64,000 nt of DNA from Scylla paramamosain (lineage: Eukaryota; Arthropoda; Malacostraca; Decapoda; Portunidae), in the NCBI RefSeq assembly GCF_035594125.1, contig NC_087166.1:23868766-23932765 (forward strand), given 5' to 3'. Position numbers and translations under genes: made by a program. The notes under the pieces are model-generated. The model ran no database searches. It was not told the origin of the DNA and was given only the letters and a program-made list of their open reading frames with translations. Of this stretch, positions 32,546-54,127 are shown in pieces; the stretch's first letter is position 1, and the number at the start of each line of letters is the position of its first letter.

Positions 32546-32714
32546 AGTAACAGCAGCAGCAACAGCAGTATGAGTACCAGCAGTAGTAGTAGTAGTAGTA
32601 ATATGAACAAACAGCAGCAACAGCAAACAAAAAAAAAAAAACTGGGAGGATACGTGCTTCTGCCTGCAGTTGGCGGGAATCCCTGATTCCAAGAAAGAAC
32701 GGAACCAATGCTGG

Positions 32715-33525
<811 letters not shown>

Positions 33526-33605
33526 TAACTTGCGAACAAAACAGATAAACTGACGAACGTAAATATACAACGGCTCGTGTTTGATAACGTCCTTCCTGTG
33601 TGTGT

Positions 33606-33878
33606 GATTCACCTACGGTCGTCCGCTGGAAACCCAGCCAGCCGTTCCCATACGGAAAAAGCTCAGAGCTCATGGACCGATCTTTGGGTAGGACTGAGAC
33701 CACTGACACACCACACGCCGGGACAGGGAGGTCACAACCCCTTGGGTTACATCCCGTACCTACTTGCCGCTAGGTGAACAGGGGCTACACATTAAGAGGC
33801 TCGCCCATTTGCCTCGCCGCGCCCGGCACTCGAATCCAGGCCTCCTTGGTTGTGAGCGTGCTATCCACTACACTCCGC

Positions 33879-33880
<2 letters not shown>
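33606..33880 (-). mobile_element. tRNA-derived SINE
   Basis: Minus strand starts ccgcggagtgtagtggatag with an A-box-like TAGTGGATAGC (33860-33870) and a B-box-like GGATTCGAGTGCC (33825-33837), followed by about 200 bp of unrelated body. It interrupts a (GT)n tract and is absent from the duplicate copy at 26.9 kb, so it is a recent insertion. Confidence 0.75.
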
Positions 33881-33920
<40 letters not shown>

Positions 33921-34384
33921 GTTCTCTTCCTGTGTACATCAGGGTGTCCTTTTCCTCTTACTCTCTCTTGCCTTTACATTCTCACACCTACACACACACA
34001 CACACACACTTTCACATGCTCTCACACTCACGTTCTCACACTTACCAACACACACCTTCATAAATCAACTGAGCTATTACATTGTCCTTATTTTATCTTC
34101 TATATTTCCTTCTTAATACGAGCAAACTTAGATCAAATGCATTATAGGAATGCTAAGAATACACTATAGCCAAGAATCGCCGAGCTGCCAGGGCTGATTA
34201 AAGCGTCTATTTACTGGCTTAACCATCAGTACTTCCTTACCACTCTCTGCCTGCACGAGTCTGTCACAGATCCTCAGCACATTGACCAAACAGCGCAATA
34301 CTGATTCCCTCGTGGAGAAAAATGATGCAGCACGAGTCTTTATTTATTTATCTATCTATTTATTTATTCGGTTTTTATATCTGG

Positions 34385-34545
34385 TTTCCTTCATCTGCCA
34401 GAGCTGCCAGGGCTTTGGATTTGGTATTTGAAAACCGTTACCCTGAGTGGATGCCCTTCCTAACCTCCTACCGTGGCAAGAATTCGAACCCGTGAGCCTG
34501 AGGACCCCTTAATCTCCAATGCCCGCGCGGTCCTACTGTAAAAAT
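34385..34545 (-). mobile_element. Probable second tRNA-derived SINE
   Basis: Minus strand has GGGTTCGAAT (34482-34491), a B-box, preceded by gcgcgggcattggagattaa, and followed by gaagggcatccactcagggt and a TAAA-rich tail. A-box match is weak. Confidence 0.5.
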
Positions 34546-34904
34546 ACACATGTGGATGAAATGTAATTATGGAACTAAACGTGTATGTAATCCTGTAGTG
34601 GTTCTGGGATGCTGTATGCTGGGATGCTGAAGGTTGTTCATTGAGGTTAAACGCTAAAAAAAAATAAAAGAAATAAAAAGAAATAAATAAATTGGTGTTG
34701 CTGTCCATGCCTGTTAAGAGCACGCACTTCACTGTGGCTCCCATGCTGCTTGGTGACTAGCGAGGCTCTCCTACCTGTTGGTGACTGGCTGGGCTCCCCC
34801 TACCTGTTGGTGACTGGCTGGGCTCCTCTACCTGTGTGTGACTGAAGGGATGGCGAGTGGTGGGGGACTTCGAGACTGCCTTTAGCACAACACTCGTACT
34901 GTTG

Positions 34905-35128
34905 ACAACCGTATTTTGAAACGCTTCTACGCCGCACCTCGTCAGCATTGTAAAGACTAGTTGAAGTTACATGAGATTTTAAGTGTCTTCTTATGGTTCT
35001 AGTGACAGGTTGACAAGATTTCTACATTATTAAAAAAAAAAAAAACACTCTTGAGAAATCGGCAAATCATGTCCTTTGAAAATAATCGTATGGAGAGAGA
35101 AAAGCTTTTCAGAATACGGGTCTGAGGT
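34905..35128 (-). mobile_element. MITE-A copy within duplication B
   Basis: ccgtattttgaaacgcttct to aaagcttttcagaatacggg; same position as the copy in duplication A, so it predates the duplication. Confidence 0.65.
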
Positions 35129-35169
35129 GCGCGTGCATGCTAGTGATGGTAGTGATGAGTAGTGGGGGA

Positions 35170-35545
35170 GGGCGAGTTTTGGGGTGTTTTGGGTGTGCTT
35201 TGGATGTTTTGAGTGTTTTGAGTGTGTTTGGGTGAGTTTTGTGTAGTTCGGGGTGTTGAGTGTTTTGAGTGTTTTGGATATTTTGAGTGTGTTTGGGTGA
35301 GTTTTGTGGGTATTCTAGGGCGTTGTGCGGTGTTTTGGGTGTGTTTGGATGTTTGAGTGGATGAGTTTTATTATATTTAGGGGTGTTTTGAGTGTCTTGG
35401 GTGTGTCTGGGTGAGTTTTGTTGTATTTAAGGATGTTTTGAGTAGGTTTCGGGGTTTTTTGAGTGCGGTTTGGGTGTGTTTGGGTGAGCTTTGTGGATGG
35501 CTTGGTGTGTTTTGAGTGTGCTTTGGTGTATTTTGGCCACACACA
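35170..35545. repeat. gttttgagtgtgtttgggtg minisatellite
   Basis: G/T-rich degenerate units of roughly 15-27 bp over about 370 bp, directly beyond duplication B. Confidence 0.75.
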
Positions 35546-35679
35546 CACACACCAATAACCCAAATAACGTAACTTAAACACCACAAACTCACCAGATCTT
35601 ACCGTAACATATACAGGACAACCTCATCAAGTCTATTATACCTACAAGGACTTGTCACACTCCAGACACTGCGCAGGTA

Positions 35680-37440
35680 CCCGTGAAAAAATCTCCTCCA
35701 CCCTCTGACTACTTCATGCTACCTATTAAAATTCTTTGCAATGATATTTTCCGTGCCCTCGCTGGCCTAAACCCTCGGAAGGCTTATGGACCTGATGGGG
35801 TTTCTCCTATTGTTCTCCAAAACTGTGCCTCTGTGCTTGCACCCTGCCTAGTCAAACTCTTTCAGCTCTGTCTGTCAACATCTACCTTTCCTTCTTCCTT
35901 GAAGTTTGTCTACATTCAGCCTAGGCAGTTTCTAAAAAAGGGTAACCGTTCTAATCCCTCAGACTACCGTTCTATTGCTTTAATTTTCTGCCTATCTAAA
36001 GTTTTTGAATTTATCCTCAACAGGAAGATTCTTAAACATCTCCTATTGCTTTAATTTTCTGCCTATCTAAAGTTTTTGAATTTATCCTCAACAGGAAGAT
36101 TCTTAAACATCTATCACTTTACAGCCTTCAATCTGTTCGCCAGTATGGGTTCCATCAAGGCCGCTCTACTGGTGATCTGGCTTTTCTTACTGAGCCTTGG
36201 TCATCCTCTTTTAGAGATTTTGGTGAAACTTTTGCTGTTGCCTTGGACATATCAAAAGCTTTTGATAGAGTCTGGCACAAAGCTTTGATTTCCAAACCCT
36301 TCTACGGCTTCTATCCTTCTATCTGTAACTTCATCTCAAGTTTCCTTTCTGACCGTTCTATTGCTGCTGTGGTAGACGGTCACTGTTCTTCTCCTAAATC
36401 TATTAACAGTGGTGTTCCTCAGAGTTCTGTCCTGTCACCCACTCTCTTCTTATTATTCATCAATGACCTTCTAAACTAAACTTCTTGTCCTATCCACTCC
36501 TACGCTAATGATAACACCCTGCACTTTTCCACGTCTTTTCATAGACGTCCAACCCTTCAGGAAGTGAACATTTCACGCAGGGAAGCCACAGAACGCCTGA
36601 CTTCTGATCTTTCTAAAATTTCTGATTGGGGCAGAGCAAACTTGGTATTGTTCAATGCCTCAAAAACTCAATTCCTCCATCTATCAACTCGACACAACCT
36701 TCCAGACAACTATTCCCTCTTCTTCAATGACACTGAACTGTTCCCCTCTTCTACATTGAACATCCTCGGTCTGTCCTATCTGAACTAGAAACTCCACATC
36801 TCATCTCTAGCTAAAACAGCTTCTATGAAGTTAGGTGTTCTGAGACGTCTCCGCCAGTTCTTCTCACCCCTCCCACCCCAGCTGCTGACTCTGTACAAGG
36901 GCGTTATCCGTCCTTGTATGGAGTATGCTTCACATGTCTGGGGGGGTTCCACTCATACCGCTCTTCTAGACAGGGTGGAATCAAAAGCTTTTCGTCTCAT
37001 CAACTCCTCTCCTCTAACTGACTGTCTTCAGCCTCTCTCTCATCGCCGCAGTGTTGCATCTCTAGCTGTCTTCCGCTGTTTTCATGATAACTGCTCTTCT
37101 GATCTTGCTAACTGCATGCCTCCCCTCCTCCCGTGGCCTTGCTGCACATGACTTTCTTCTTTCTCTCACCCCTATTCTGTCCATCTCTCTAATGCAAGAG
37201 TCAACCAGTATTCTCAATCATTCATCCCTTTCTCTGGTAAACTCGAACTCCCTGCCTGCTTCTGTATTTTCACCTTCCTATGACTTGAATTCCTTCAAGA
37301 GGGAGGTTTCAAGACACTTAGCCTTCAGTTTTTGAATACCGCTTTGGACCCTTTTCTGGGACTGGCATCTCAGTAGGCTTTTTATTTATTGGATTTTTGT
37401 TGCCCTTGGCCAGTGTCCCTCCTGCATTAAAAAAAAAAAA
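35680..37440 (+). mobile_element. LINE-A copy 2: 5'-truncated RT region with 3' tail
   Basis: Plus-strand copy lacking the endonuclease. It starts in PPPSDYFM, runs through the RT ([41 protein letters not shown], with YADD degraded to YANDN) and ends in the same gggactggcatctcagtagg 3'UTR and poly(A) at 37429-37444. A 71-bp tandem duplication at 35972-36113, stops and frameshifts make it a pseudogene. Confidence 0.87.
35972..36113. repeat. 71-bp tandem duplication within LINE-A copy 2
   Basis: 35972-36042 is repeated at 36043-36113. 71 is not a multiple of three, so it shifts the frame. Confidence 0.9.
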
Positions 37441-37444
37441 AAAA

Positions 37445-38500
37445 CTCTGCCCTTGCGCCATCTCGATAATTTGAGCAACTTAAGAATTTACGAGATAAAA
37501 ATCAGAAACACTTAAAGATAACGATATTCATAAACTTAAAAATGATTAAGTCGAAATAACTAGATTTCACTTGGACAAAAAGAATCCAAGTGTCTAGACG
37601 CGATGCTCTTTTGTCGAAAAGGCAGACGGCCCTTGAATAAAGACTATTATCGAGCGTTTTGAGGGGCGTGAGGGCGCGAGGCATGGTTGTGTGATACCGC
37701 AATGCCCTGGGTGTGGTGTGTGGTGTGGCAGCGCCATATTTGTGGGCTACTGCCTCTATTTCGACCACAGAATGAGAAGCGACCCAAACTGCAAAAAGAA
37801 GCTGAGAGAGAGACGTAAGAATTTACTATATTTGTTGTTTGTTGGAGGGGCTTGTTGTTGCTGTTTGTGGTGGTGGTGGTGGTGGTTAATGGCGGTGTGG
37901 TAGATTTATCTATTACCTTGTCTTACCTGTTACGTCTACTCCTACTACTAGTATCGATGACGTAACAGTTATTATTGTTATTATTATTATTACAACTAGA
38001 CAGAATATAAAGAGGAAGGCTGTTGATAATGGCTTAATATCCATTAATGACATAATACAGCAGAATAATAATAGAAGCTTAACTAAACAACCGGACATAA
38101 CAAATTACATAATGGCTGCAGGTAATGACGCGGCAGGGAGGCGGCAGGGGTCCTTAGGCTGGTTCAGGGGACGTTTGGAGCGTGGGGTGTGGGGGAGTGA
38201 GGGGAGAGGCGGTAGGCTGGTTCAGGGACCGTTTGGGGCGTTGGGTGGGGGTGGTTAGAGGGCAGAGGCGGGGTGCTTGAGATAAGTCAAACATTCTGGG
38301 ATGTTCTGGGGAATGTGTGCGGTGTTAGAAGCGTGTAAGAGATCAGTTTATTGCCCGCCTTGTGATTGGTGGTCATTGAAGCCACTAGATGCATGCAGAC
38401 GTGTGGGTCTGGAGGGAGTGTTGTGAGGTGTAGGGGTGACAGCAGGGGGTGGGGATGAGTAGAGGGGGGGTAAATAAAGAGATGCACAATAGATAGGCGC
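37445..38500. other. Non-coding stretch
   Basis: Contains short (GGT)n and (ATT)n runs and a repeated aggctggttcaggg phrase at 38156 and 38215. No gene supported. Confidence 0.5.
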
Positions 38501-39085
<585 letters not shown>

Positions 39086-39503
39086 TTATGTATACATTTA
39101 AACAACCCACAATTAGATCTTCAAAATTGTATTGAATGATTACATAACTACACATTGAGAACGTGCTGACATCCACGGGAACCCAAGAACTGTCACCGAG
39201 GTGTCTGCGTTTTGCTTATCCCAGCGACATCATACCATACCTCGTTAGGACACTTCTTACATGTTGAGAACGCGCACTTACATCAGATTTACTATTTTTA
39301 AAGAATGGATTTTACACCCTTCAGTTTTTTCCCTTTATTTGGAACTACTATCGCCATTATGTGGTTGGTATGTACATGCACGCTGGGGAAGGCACGTCTG
39401 CGTTGCTAAAGAGTCTTGCCGCCGCCAGGTCCATGCAGTGCGTGAGTAGGCGTGGGTTGTCCAGGACGTGCGTGCGTGGGAAGCCGCTGCCAGCCGTCGC
39501 CTA

Positions 39504-48058
<8,555 letters not shown>

Positions 48059-48264
48059 GCTGCCGCGTCACTGTGTGCGGGAAGGAACGTTAATGAAGCA
48101 AGACTGGCGACAGGAGTGGTGGCTGAGGAAGAGAGTGTGTTCAAGGGCGTGGATTTTTAAAGCTGTCTGAGCAAGGTGGATGTGAGATAGAAGTCGAGGT
48201 GAGAATAAAATCACCATGGAGAAAGTGGAGAGAAGTTTCTGGAGTGGTTTGTGATAAAAAGAAT

Positions 48265-48810
48265 ACCAGAGAGACTAAAGGTAAAGATATGTAAATAAAT
48301 GTTAAGACCGGTAGTGATTTACGAAGCAGAAATTTGGACACTAAAGAAAACAGAGAGGAAGTTGGAAAGAAATGAAATGATAATGTTGAGGTGGACGATG
48401 GGTGTGTCACTTAGAGAACATCCATGAAATGAAGAAGGAAGGAGAAGAGTAGGAATGGAATGTATCATGGAAGTGACAAGAAGATACAAGATGAAAAAAA
48501 AAAAAAATGGTTTGATCACGTAGTATGAAGAGAGAACAGACTTAAAGGAGCCTGGAGAAAACCAGTTGAGGGGAGAAGATCGAGGGGAAGACAAAGTGAG
48601 ATGGAGGGATTCAATTGCGGTAGAACTACAAAGGATGGGAGTCATAGAGAATGATGCAAGGAACGGAAATAACTGGAGAAGATTCTTGGGAAACGCGAAA
48701 GGAGAAGAAAGGAAATCTGTCATGTTGCATTCAAGAGCTGGTAGGTGCATAGGTGACAGGATAATGAAGACCAAGATGAAAGACTTCGTTAGATCCCGGA
48801 AAAATTAGTT
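48265..48810 (+). mobile_element. LINE-D: RT C-terminal domain fragment
   Basis: Plus-strand readings RPVVIYEAEIWTLKKTER, LERNEMIMLRWTMGVS and WFDHVV, then GRRSRGRQ, are the typical C-terminal part of RTE/CR1-type polyproteins. Stops and frame changes are present. A second copy lies at 59590-59930. Confidence 0.65.
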
Positions 48811-48935
48811 TTCATCCATGTTAAAGAAGTTAAGGTGAATAAGTGATAACTGTTTGTATTTTGATGATAAAACGCTTCAGTTATTAGTTTGAAACATTTG
48901 AAACATTTATCCATAACATAAATTAACAAGTATAT

Positions 48936-49166
48936 ACCAAATTTAACTTGTTCGTACACGGTTGGATTTTTTAGGCGCTTGCTGAATCAAAATATCTCTA
49001 CAAGAAGCCGTCACCAAATTTAACTTGTTCGTACACGGTTGGATTTTTTAGGCGCTTGCTGAATCAAAATATCTCTACAAGAAGCCGACACCAAATTTAA
49101 CTTGTTCGTACACGTTTGGATTTTTTAGGCGCTTGCTGAATCAAAAGATCTCTACAAGAAGCCGTC
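48936..49166. repeat. Three tandem copies of a 77-bp unit
   Basis: Units start at 48936, 49013 and 49090 (accaaatttaacttgttcgt) and differ by a few bases. Confidence 0.95.
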
Positions 49167-49169
49167 AGA

Positions 49170-49695
49170 GTTAAATTTTAAAGAGAAAGGAAGAAAGTGG
49201 TTCTCCAACTAGTAAGTGGCAGATGACTGGAATAGACGCTCCTCATGTGTCCTTCTCACGCCCCCTACATTAGGAATGGGCGCCCCCCAGTTTGGGGAAC
49301 CACTTTTCATAAATGAGGAAAGACGCATATCACTGTAAAAGTGAACACGAAAATTTACTCGACCTTCGACAGAGTGCTGAAGTGAAAAAAAAAAAGTTAA
49401 ATAAAAAAAAGTGACAAACATGAAATGCAAAAGTGAACGTGATAAAATCTAATCACTACATAACAGATCAATAGACTAATGATTAACTGATAAGCAAATA
49501 AACAAAATATCAAAACAACACATTAAGTCAGCAAAAAATCACAATAACTTCCCTGACCTTTTGCTTCCCCCATCCCTCTGCCCCCAAGCACTCTTGCCCC
49601 CATGCTCAACTTCCCTCCCTGCACCCCTGCCCTCTTGCACCACTGTACCGATGCACGATGCCAAATGAGAAGTTTTAATTAAGCTCTGCGACCTA

Positions 49696-49733
<38 letters not shown>

Positions 49734-49873
49734 TTAATGTGCATATTTGTGATCAATAAAATATCTATCTGTATTTATCTCTAAAATATCTATCTGTATT
49801 TATCTATAAAATATCTATCTGTATTTATCTATCTGTCCATCTGTCTATTTGTGTGTGTGTGTGTGTGTGTGTG

Positions 49874-49907
<34 letters not shown>

Positions 49908-50090
49908 GTAAGTAAGTAAGAGGAACTCTGGTCAAGGGCAACAAAACTGGACAAACACGGCCCACTTAAGATACCAGTCGCTAAAATCAATCACAATTTC
50001 GTTACGTTCTTATCAACTATGCACCGTCACTTAAAACCCACAGCTCGGTACACAAGAGCGAGACGTAACACTAAGCTTCACTACAACATT
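49170..50090. other. PVF-b first intron, non-coding
   Basis: Contains (GT)n at 49698-49732 and 49853-49875 and a LINE-A tail. No gene. Confidence 0.5.
49876..49990 (-). mobile_element. LINE-A-type 3' tail extended by a (TTAC)n repeat
   Basis: Minus-strand tail (gataccagtcgc, ggtcaagggcaacaaaac) whose terminal cttac motif continues as about eleven GTAA units at 49876-49921. The microsatellite appears seeded by the tail itself. Confidence 0.55.
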
Positions 50091-50099
50091 GCCTCTCAC

Positions 50100-50185
50100 C
50101 TTAACGCTTGCGGTCGTTCCAGGAGAGTGAGTGTCGGCGTTTGTCTCGGAGGCAGCCCCTCAGCTCGCGACCACGGCTGGCAACT
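50100..50185 (-). promoter_or_regulatory. PVF-b proposed initiator and 5'UTR first exon
   Basis: TCAGTT initiator (A near 50185) and a GTTAAG/GTGAGA donor exactly 86 nt downstream. The first 30 nt align with the PVF-a first exon (AGTTG, GCCGT, GAGCTGAGG shared in order). It would splice to the acceptor at 48071-48073, giving 12 nt of 5'UTR before the ATG. No TATA box was seen. Confidence 0.6.
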
Positions 50186-50189
50186 GAGT

Positions 50190-51124
50190 GGTGGTGGGAT
50201 TGGGAGCGCCGCGCAGCCTCCCTAGCTACGTAGCGGCCAGGAAGGACTTCATTTATACATTCTGTTTATACTCCCGTGTTGCAACAACGGGAAAACCTTG
50301 TATGTCACCGCTCTGGTGTGTTGTTGGTGTAGTGGGGGGGATGTGAGGGGTTCCTTAGGGTAACAGTCCCACGCTATTCATAACATCCGATAACAACACA
50401 ACATATCTCGCTCTTCTTAAAGAAATTTTACCCGTTAATACCTGAATTTCCCTTCAATATTATTATTTCTTTTATTATTGATTATTTTTATGACTTTATG
50501 ATATTAAATTAACTTCAATATCTTGTTCTTACCCAAATGTAAATCTTAACCAAAAGGTAGCGAGTGATTTGCTTTTTTTATGGTTCCAGAGGATGGGAGT
50601 TTCACGCTATTCATAATAACCAGTGACAACACGGTATTGAAGTAACTCTCATATTTCTTTGTTACTCAAATTTCATCCTTAAAAAATCAAACATAGCGAA
50701 GGATCTGCTCTCTTTTGCTTTTGACTGAAGTGTTCTGGTTGTTAGGTTGCACTTAACAACCAGAACACTTCAGTCATATTAATAGTATAACTCACCACAG
50801 TTTCACTCACCCTCTCGACTCTCTTCTCTAGCTCCGTAATTTTCTTCCTTCTGCTATCCCTCACTATAGTCACTTTTCTTCTTGACCCCATCCACACCAG
50901 GTAATAACCAACTTATCATATTTTTTTTATTCTACACTCTATATTCATGTTTTTCATTGGTATTTTTTTTTTATCTATATCTCTGATTGTGATCATTTTT
51001 AAATTTTGTTTTGATTGTTTTTTTTTAATTATGTTTTGTGTGTTTTTTAGCTTGAAAAAGCTATGTGTATATGGCGAAACGTGCTGTTCGATCTGTTCCT
51101 CACACCTTCACAGGCACACACACA

Positions 51125-51130
<6 letters not shown>
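50190..51130. other. Region upstream of PVF-b with a hairpin
   Basis: Apart from the palindrome at 50722-50776, AT-rich sequence with no recognised feature. Confidence 0.5.
50722..50776. repeat. Perfect 23-bp inverted repeat with 9-nt loop
   Basis: Arms 50722-50744 and 50754-50776 match at every position. Confidence 0.95.

Positions 51131-51214
<84 letters not shown>
51129..51214. repeat. (AT)n
   Basis: Pure AT run. Confidence 0.95.
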
Positions 51215-51217
<3 letters not shown>

Positions 51218-51267
51218 TTACAAAGAGCAACGCGCGTTTTTTAAGTATCCGGAGTGAAGTGGTTAAG

Positions 51268-51405
51268 GGCGCTTCTCTAGTTCTAGTGACAGACTAGATT
51301 TCAACAATATTAACAGGAGAGACACATTTGAGAACCCAGCTACTCATCTCTGTGGCCTTGGAAAATAGTCGTGGTGAAAGAGCAAAGCGGTTCTAAATAC
51401 AACCT
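51268..51405 (-). mobile_element. MITE-A partial copy
   Basis: Only the right half (ttctagtgacagactagatt to agcaaagcggttctaaatac). It abuts the kinesin pseudogene. Confidence 0.55.
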
Positions 51406-52387
51406 TCAGAGACTCACTAAATCCTTCCTGAGCATCTTGTTCTCATCCAGCTGCTTCACCATTTCCTCCTGCAACCCCGACAGCTGGATGTTCTCCTCGC
51501 TGAGTGTCAAAAGCTGCCTCTGTAAGTCTGATGAGTTCTGCACGTTGAGGGACAGCTCCCGGTTGGCGTCCATCAAGAGCTGCTCGTAGTCCTGCACGGA
51601 TCGCCTCATTGACGTCCTTGAGGTGCTCTGTTTCCTGTGCCGATGCCTCAAGACGAGGGTGATTCTCAGTGAAGGCAGCAAACAGTAACCTTCCTATCAA
51701 AACTCTCCTCCAGGGTCTTCATCTCCAGGCGGTGGAACTCCTTCAGTGTCTCCATCTCCCTCTGCCAGTCACTGAGCCAGTCTTCCTTCTCCATCAGCTT
51801 ATCCCGCAGTTCCTGGTTCCGCGCCCGCAGCACGTGGGAGGGAGTGGACAAACTTGTGCTCCTCTACACACGAGGGCAGGGTGGGCAGCAGGAGGTGGCC
51901 CAGGCTCATGCGGCTGCTGCGGATGGCAGGGGCGCACCATGTCTCACGCCTCGCCGCCGCCGCCTCCTTGTCCAGCGGGTTCCAGAGGCAGCCTCGTGGT
52001 AGACTGGACACAACCAGCTTTGTCTGCAGCTCCGTCACTTTGGCCTGCAGCTCCTCATTCCTCCTTGTCTGTTCCTCAAACATCTCCCGCACCTGTTCCA
52101 CCTTCTGGTTCTTGTCCGTGTTCCGTTCCAGGGCGAGGGTGTGCTGCAGGGCCTTTATCTCTCGGGCATAACGCTACAGCAGCGCTGCATCCGAAAGCAC
52201 CTCATTCACTATTGGCTTGTTCTTGATTGCCTTGGCACGTGACGTAAACCTGAGGGTAAAGTGTGTCTGCTCCACAGCTGCGGGGGGTCACTGTGCAAAT
52301 GATGGCAGTCTTGGAGTTGCCACCGAGGGAAGTCTGCAGAATCCGGGTCAGCTTGGAGTCACGGAAATTAATAAAAACACTGGTCAC
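51406..52387 (-). pseudogene. CENP-E/kinesin-7-like pseudogene (end of motor and coiled coil)
   Basis: Minus strand: [19 protein letters not shown] and [10 protein letters not shown] are the last motor motifs. After a frame change come the neck region ([16 protein letters not shown], then an in-frame TAG, then RYAREIKAL) and coiled-coil heptads (QVREMFEEQTRRNEELQAKV and, in other frames, RNQELRDKLMEKEDW and LQRQLLTLSEENIQL). At least three frameshifts and one stop are visible. No intron is obvious within it, but an acceptor-like ccag precedes the first motif, so it could be a decayed exon block or a retrocopy. Confidence 0.8.
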
Positions 52388-52529
52388 CAGGAAGGTGGAA
52401 CAGGAAAAGAATTACAGCCTCCAGCATACGAGTACACACACTTCAGGAAGACAAGCCACATGAGTCATACGAGTCACACATGACGCTATGCAGTTCCTGA
52501 AGGTCACATCGGGCGCCACAACACTGACA

Positions 52530-53000
52530 GGACTTTATTCTAAAACACTTCTACGCAGCACCTCCGATACATTCAAAAGTCTCTGGGTAGTTGAGATTGC
52601 ACGGGTTTTTAAGTGTATTTTTATGGTTCAAGTGACAGATTAACAAGATTTCTACATTACTAACAGGCTAAACAGTCCTGAGGACCTCCACTAGACTCAA
52701 AAGGCTCTACATGAAGTTACCCGGGCTTTTAAAGGTGTTTTGACTGTTTCAGCGATAGATTACAAAGATTTCTATATTATTTACAGAAGAAACACTCTTG
52801 AAAACTTCCACTACATTCAAAAGCTTATATTTCAAGTTTCACGGATTTTTAGAGGTGTTTTTTTTATGATTCTAGTGACAGATTAGCAAGATTTCCATAT
52901 TATTAACAGAAGAAACACTCTTGAGAACCCGACTAGTCGTCTCTGTGGCGTCTGAAAATAGTCGTGGTGAGAGAGCAAAACGTTTCAGAATACCGGTTTT
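52530..53000 (-). mobile_element. MITE-A compound copy with three tandem internal units
   Basis: A single left end (attctaaaacacttctacgc) and single right end (aaaacgtttcagaataccgg) enclose three diverged repeats of the inner segment that begins with a ccac-tac-attcaaaag phrase and ends with aacactcttgaaaac. Unit about 125 bp. Confidence 0.65.
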
Positions 53001-53720
53001 AATGAGGGAAGTCATATATTTCATCCGCTTGGCACAGTCGCTATATCGGCTCCGCTCCGTGACCCGCGTGGATATTTGCTAAAAGACAACAGATAAGGCC
53101 CCGTGACGCCAGCTCTCTCAACGGCACTCCCTTTCACTCCCTCTCAGCGCCACCGCCTCTCCCCTTCCCTCAACACTGAACAGTTTGAGAGTGGCAGTTT
53201 AGACTTTTATGGGATTTATTTCTCTGATAACTGACGCTTCATTATTCTTATATTTCTTTCTTGCCATTATTTCCTATTAATCTAATTCACTCATTATTTA
53301 TTTATTTTATTATTTATGTGTGTCCAGGAGACTGACACAAATATGAGAAAGGAAAGTCTTATTTATACTTATTTATTGATTAATTTTATTTCATCATGAC
53401 GTGAGGACATTTCCCAAGCTATTAAGTGGCACCTTACATAATATTCTAGTGATTTTTCCTACTCCTATCGTTCTCAACACTCCCCGTGGCCTTCCAGTGC
53501 CGGCCCGTGCATGGGGAGTGAGGCGCGTCTGCTGCCGTGTATCCGCTGTGATTTCCAGGGAACAAAAAGAGGAAAGTGTTGAGAGGCGGAGAGAACGAGA
53601 GGAGGAGGAAAGTGTTGAGAGGTGAAAAGGGGTGCAGGAAAGTGTTGAGAGGCGGAGAGAGGGAACGTTTGCAGTAGAGTGACCAGAATGATTTATTAGT
53701 TTGGTTTTGGTCTTAACTCT

Positions 53721-53807
<87 letters not shown>

Positions 53808-54125
53808 AAGACAGATTTCAATATTATAGATAACTAAAAACCAAAACCCAAAGTTAATGATTATAACAAAGATGATGATGATGATGATAATAATAATAAT
53901 AAACTCTCAATAATAACACTAATGCTAAAAAGAAAATGAACAAAAACAACAACAACAACAACAATAGCACGAAGATGAACAAGAACAATTTTAATGAAAC
54001 GTAGTAATGGAAGACAGTAAGTAACACGTGATACTTGTCTTATTTACAATGCTCTGTCCTTCAACCACGGGAGAGGTCACGAGTGAAGTTCGGAAGGAAA
54101 TGCGTCACTTCATCACGCTACGGAT
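53000..54125. other. Non-coding stretch with (CT)n
   Basis: Three copies of a gaaagtgttgagaggcgg-type unit at 53570-53660, (CT)n at 53723-53806, short (GAT)n and (CAA)n runs. No gene supported. Confidence 0.6.
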
Positions 54126-54127
54126 CC

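Noticed and set aside
33825..33870. tRNA gene
   Set aside because: A- and B-box-like motifs are present but acceptor pairing fails and a long unrelated body follows; a SINE fits better.
48141..48774. Minus-strand frames of 89 and 151 codons
   Set aside because: Antisense to the LINE-D RT fragment.
50019..50225. 68-codon plus-strand frame
   Set aside because: Antisense to the proposed PVF-b 5'UTR exon; no family resemblance.
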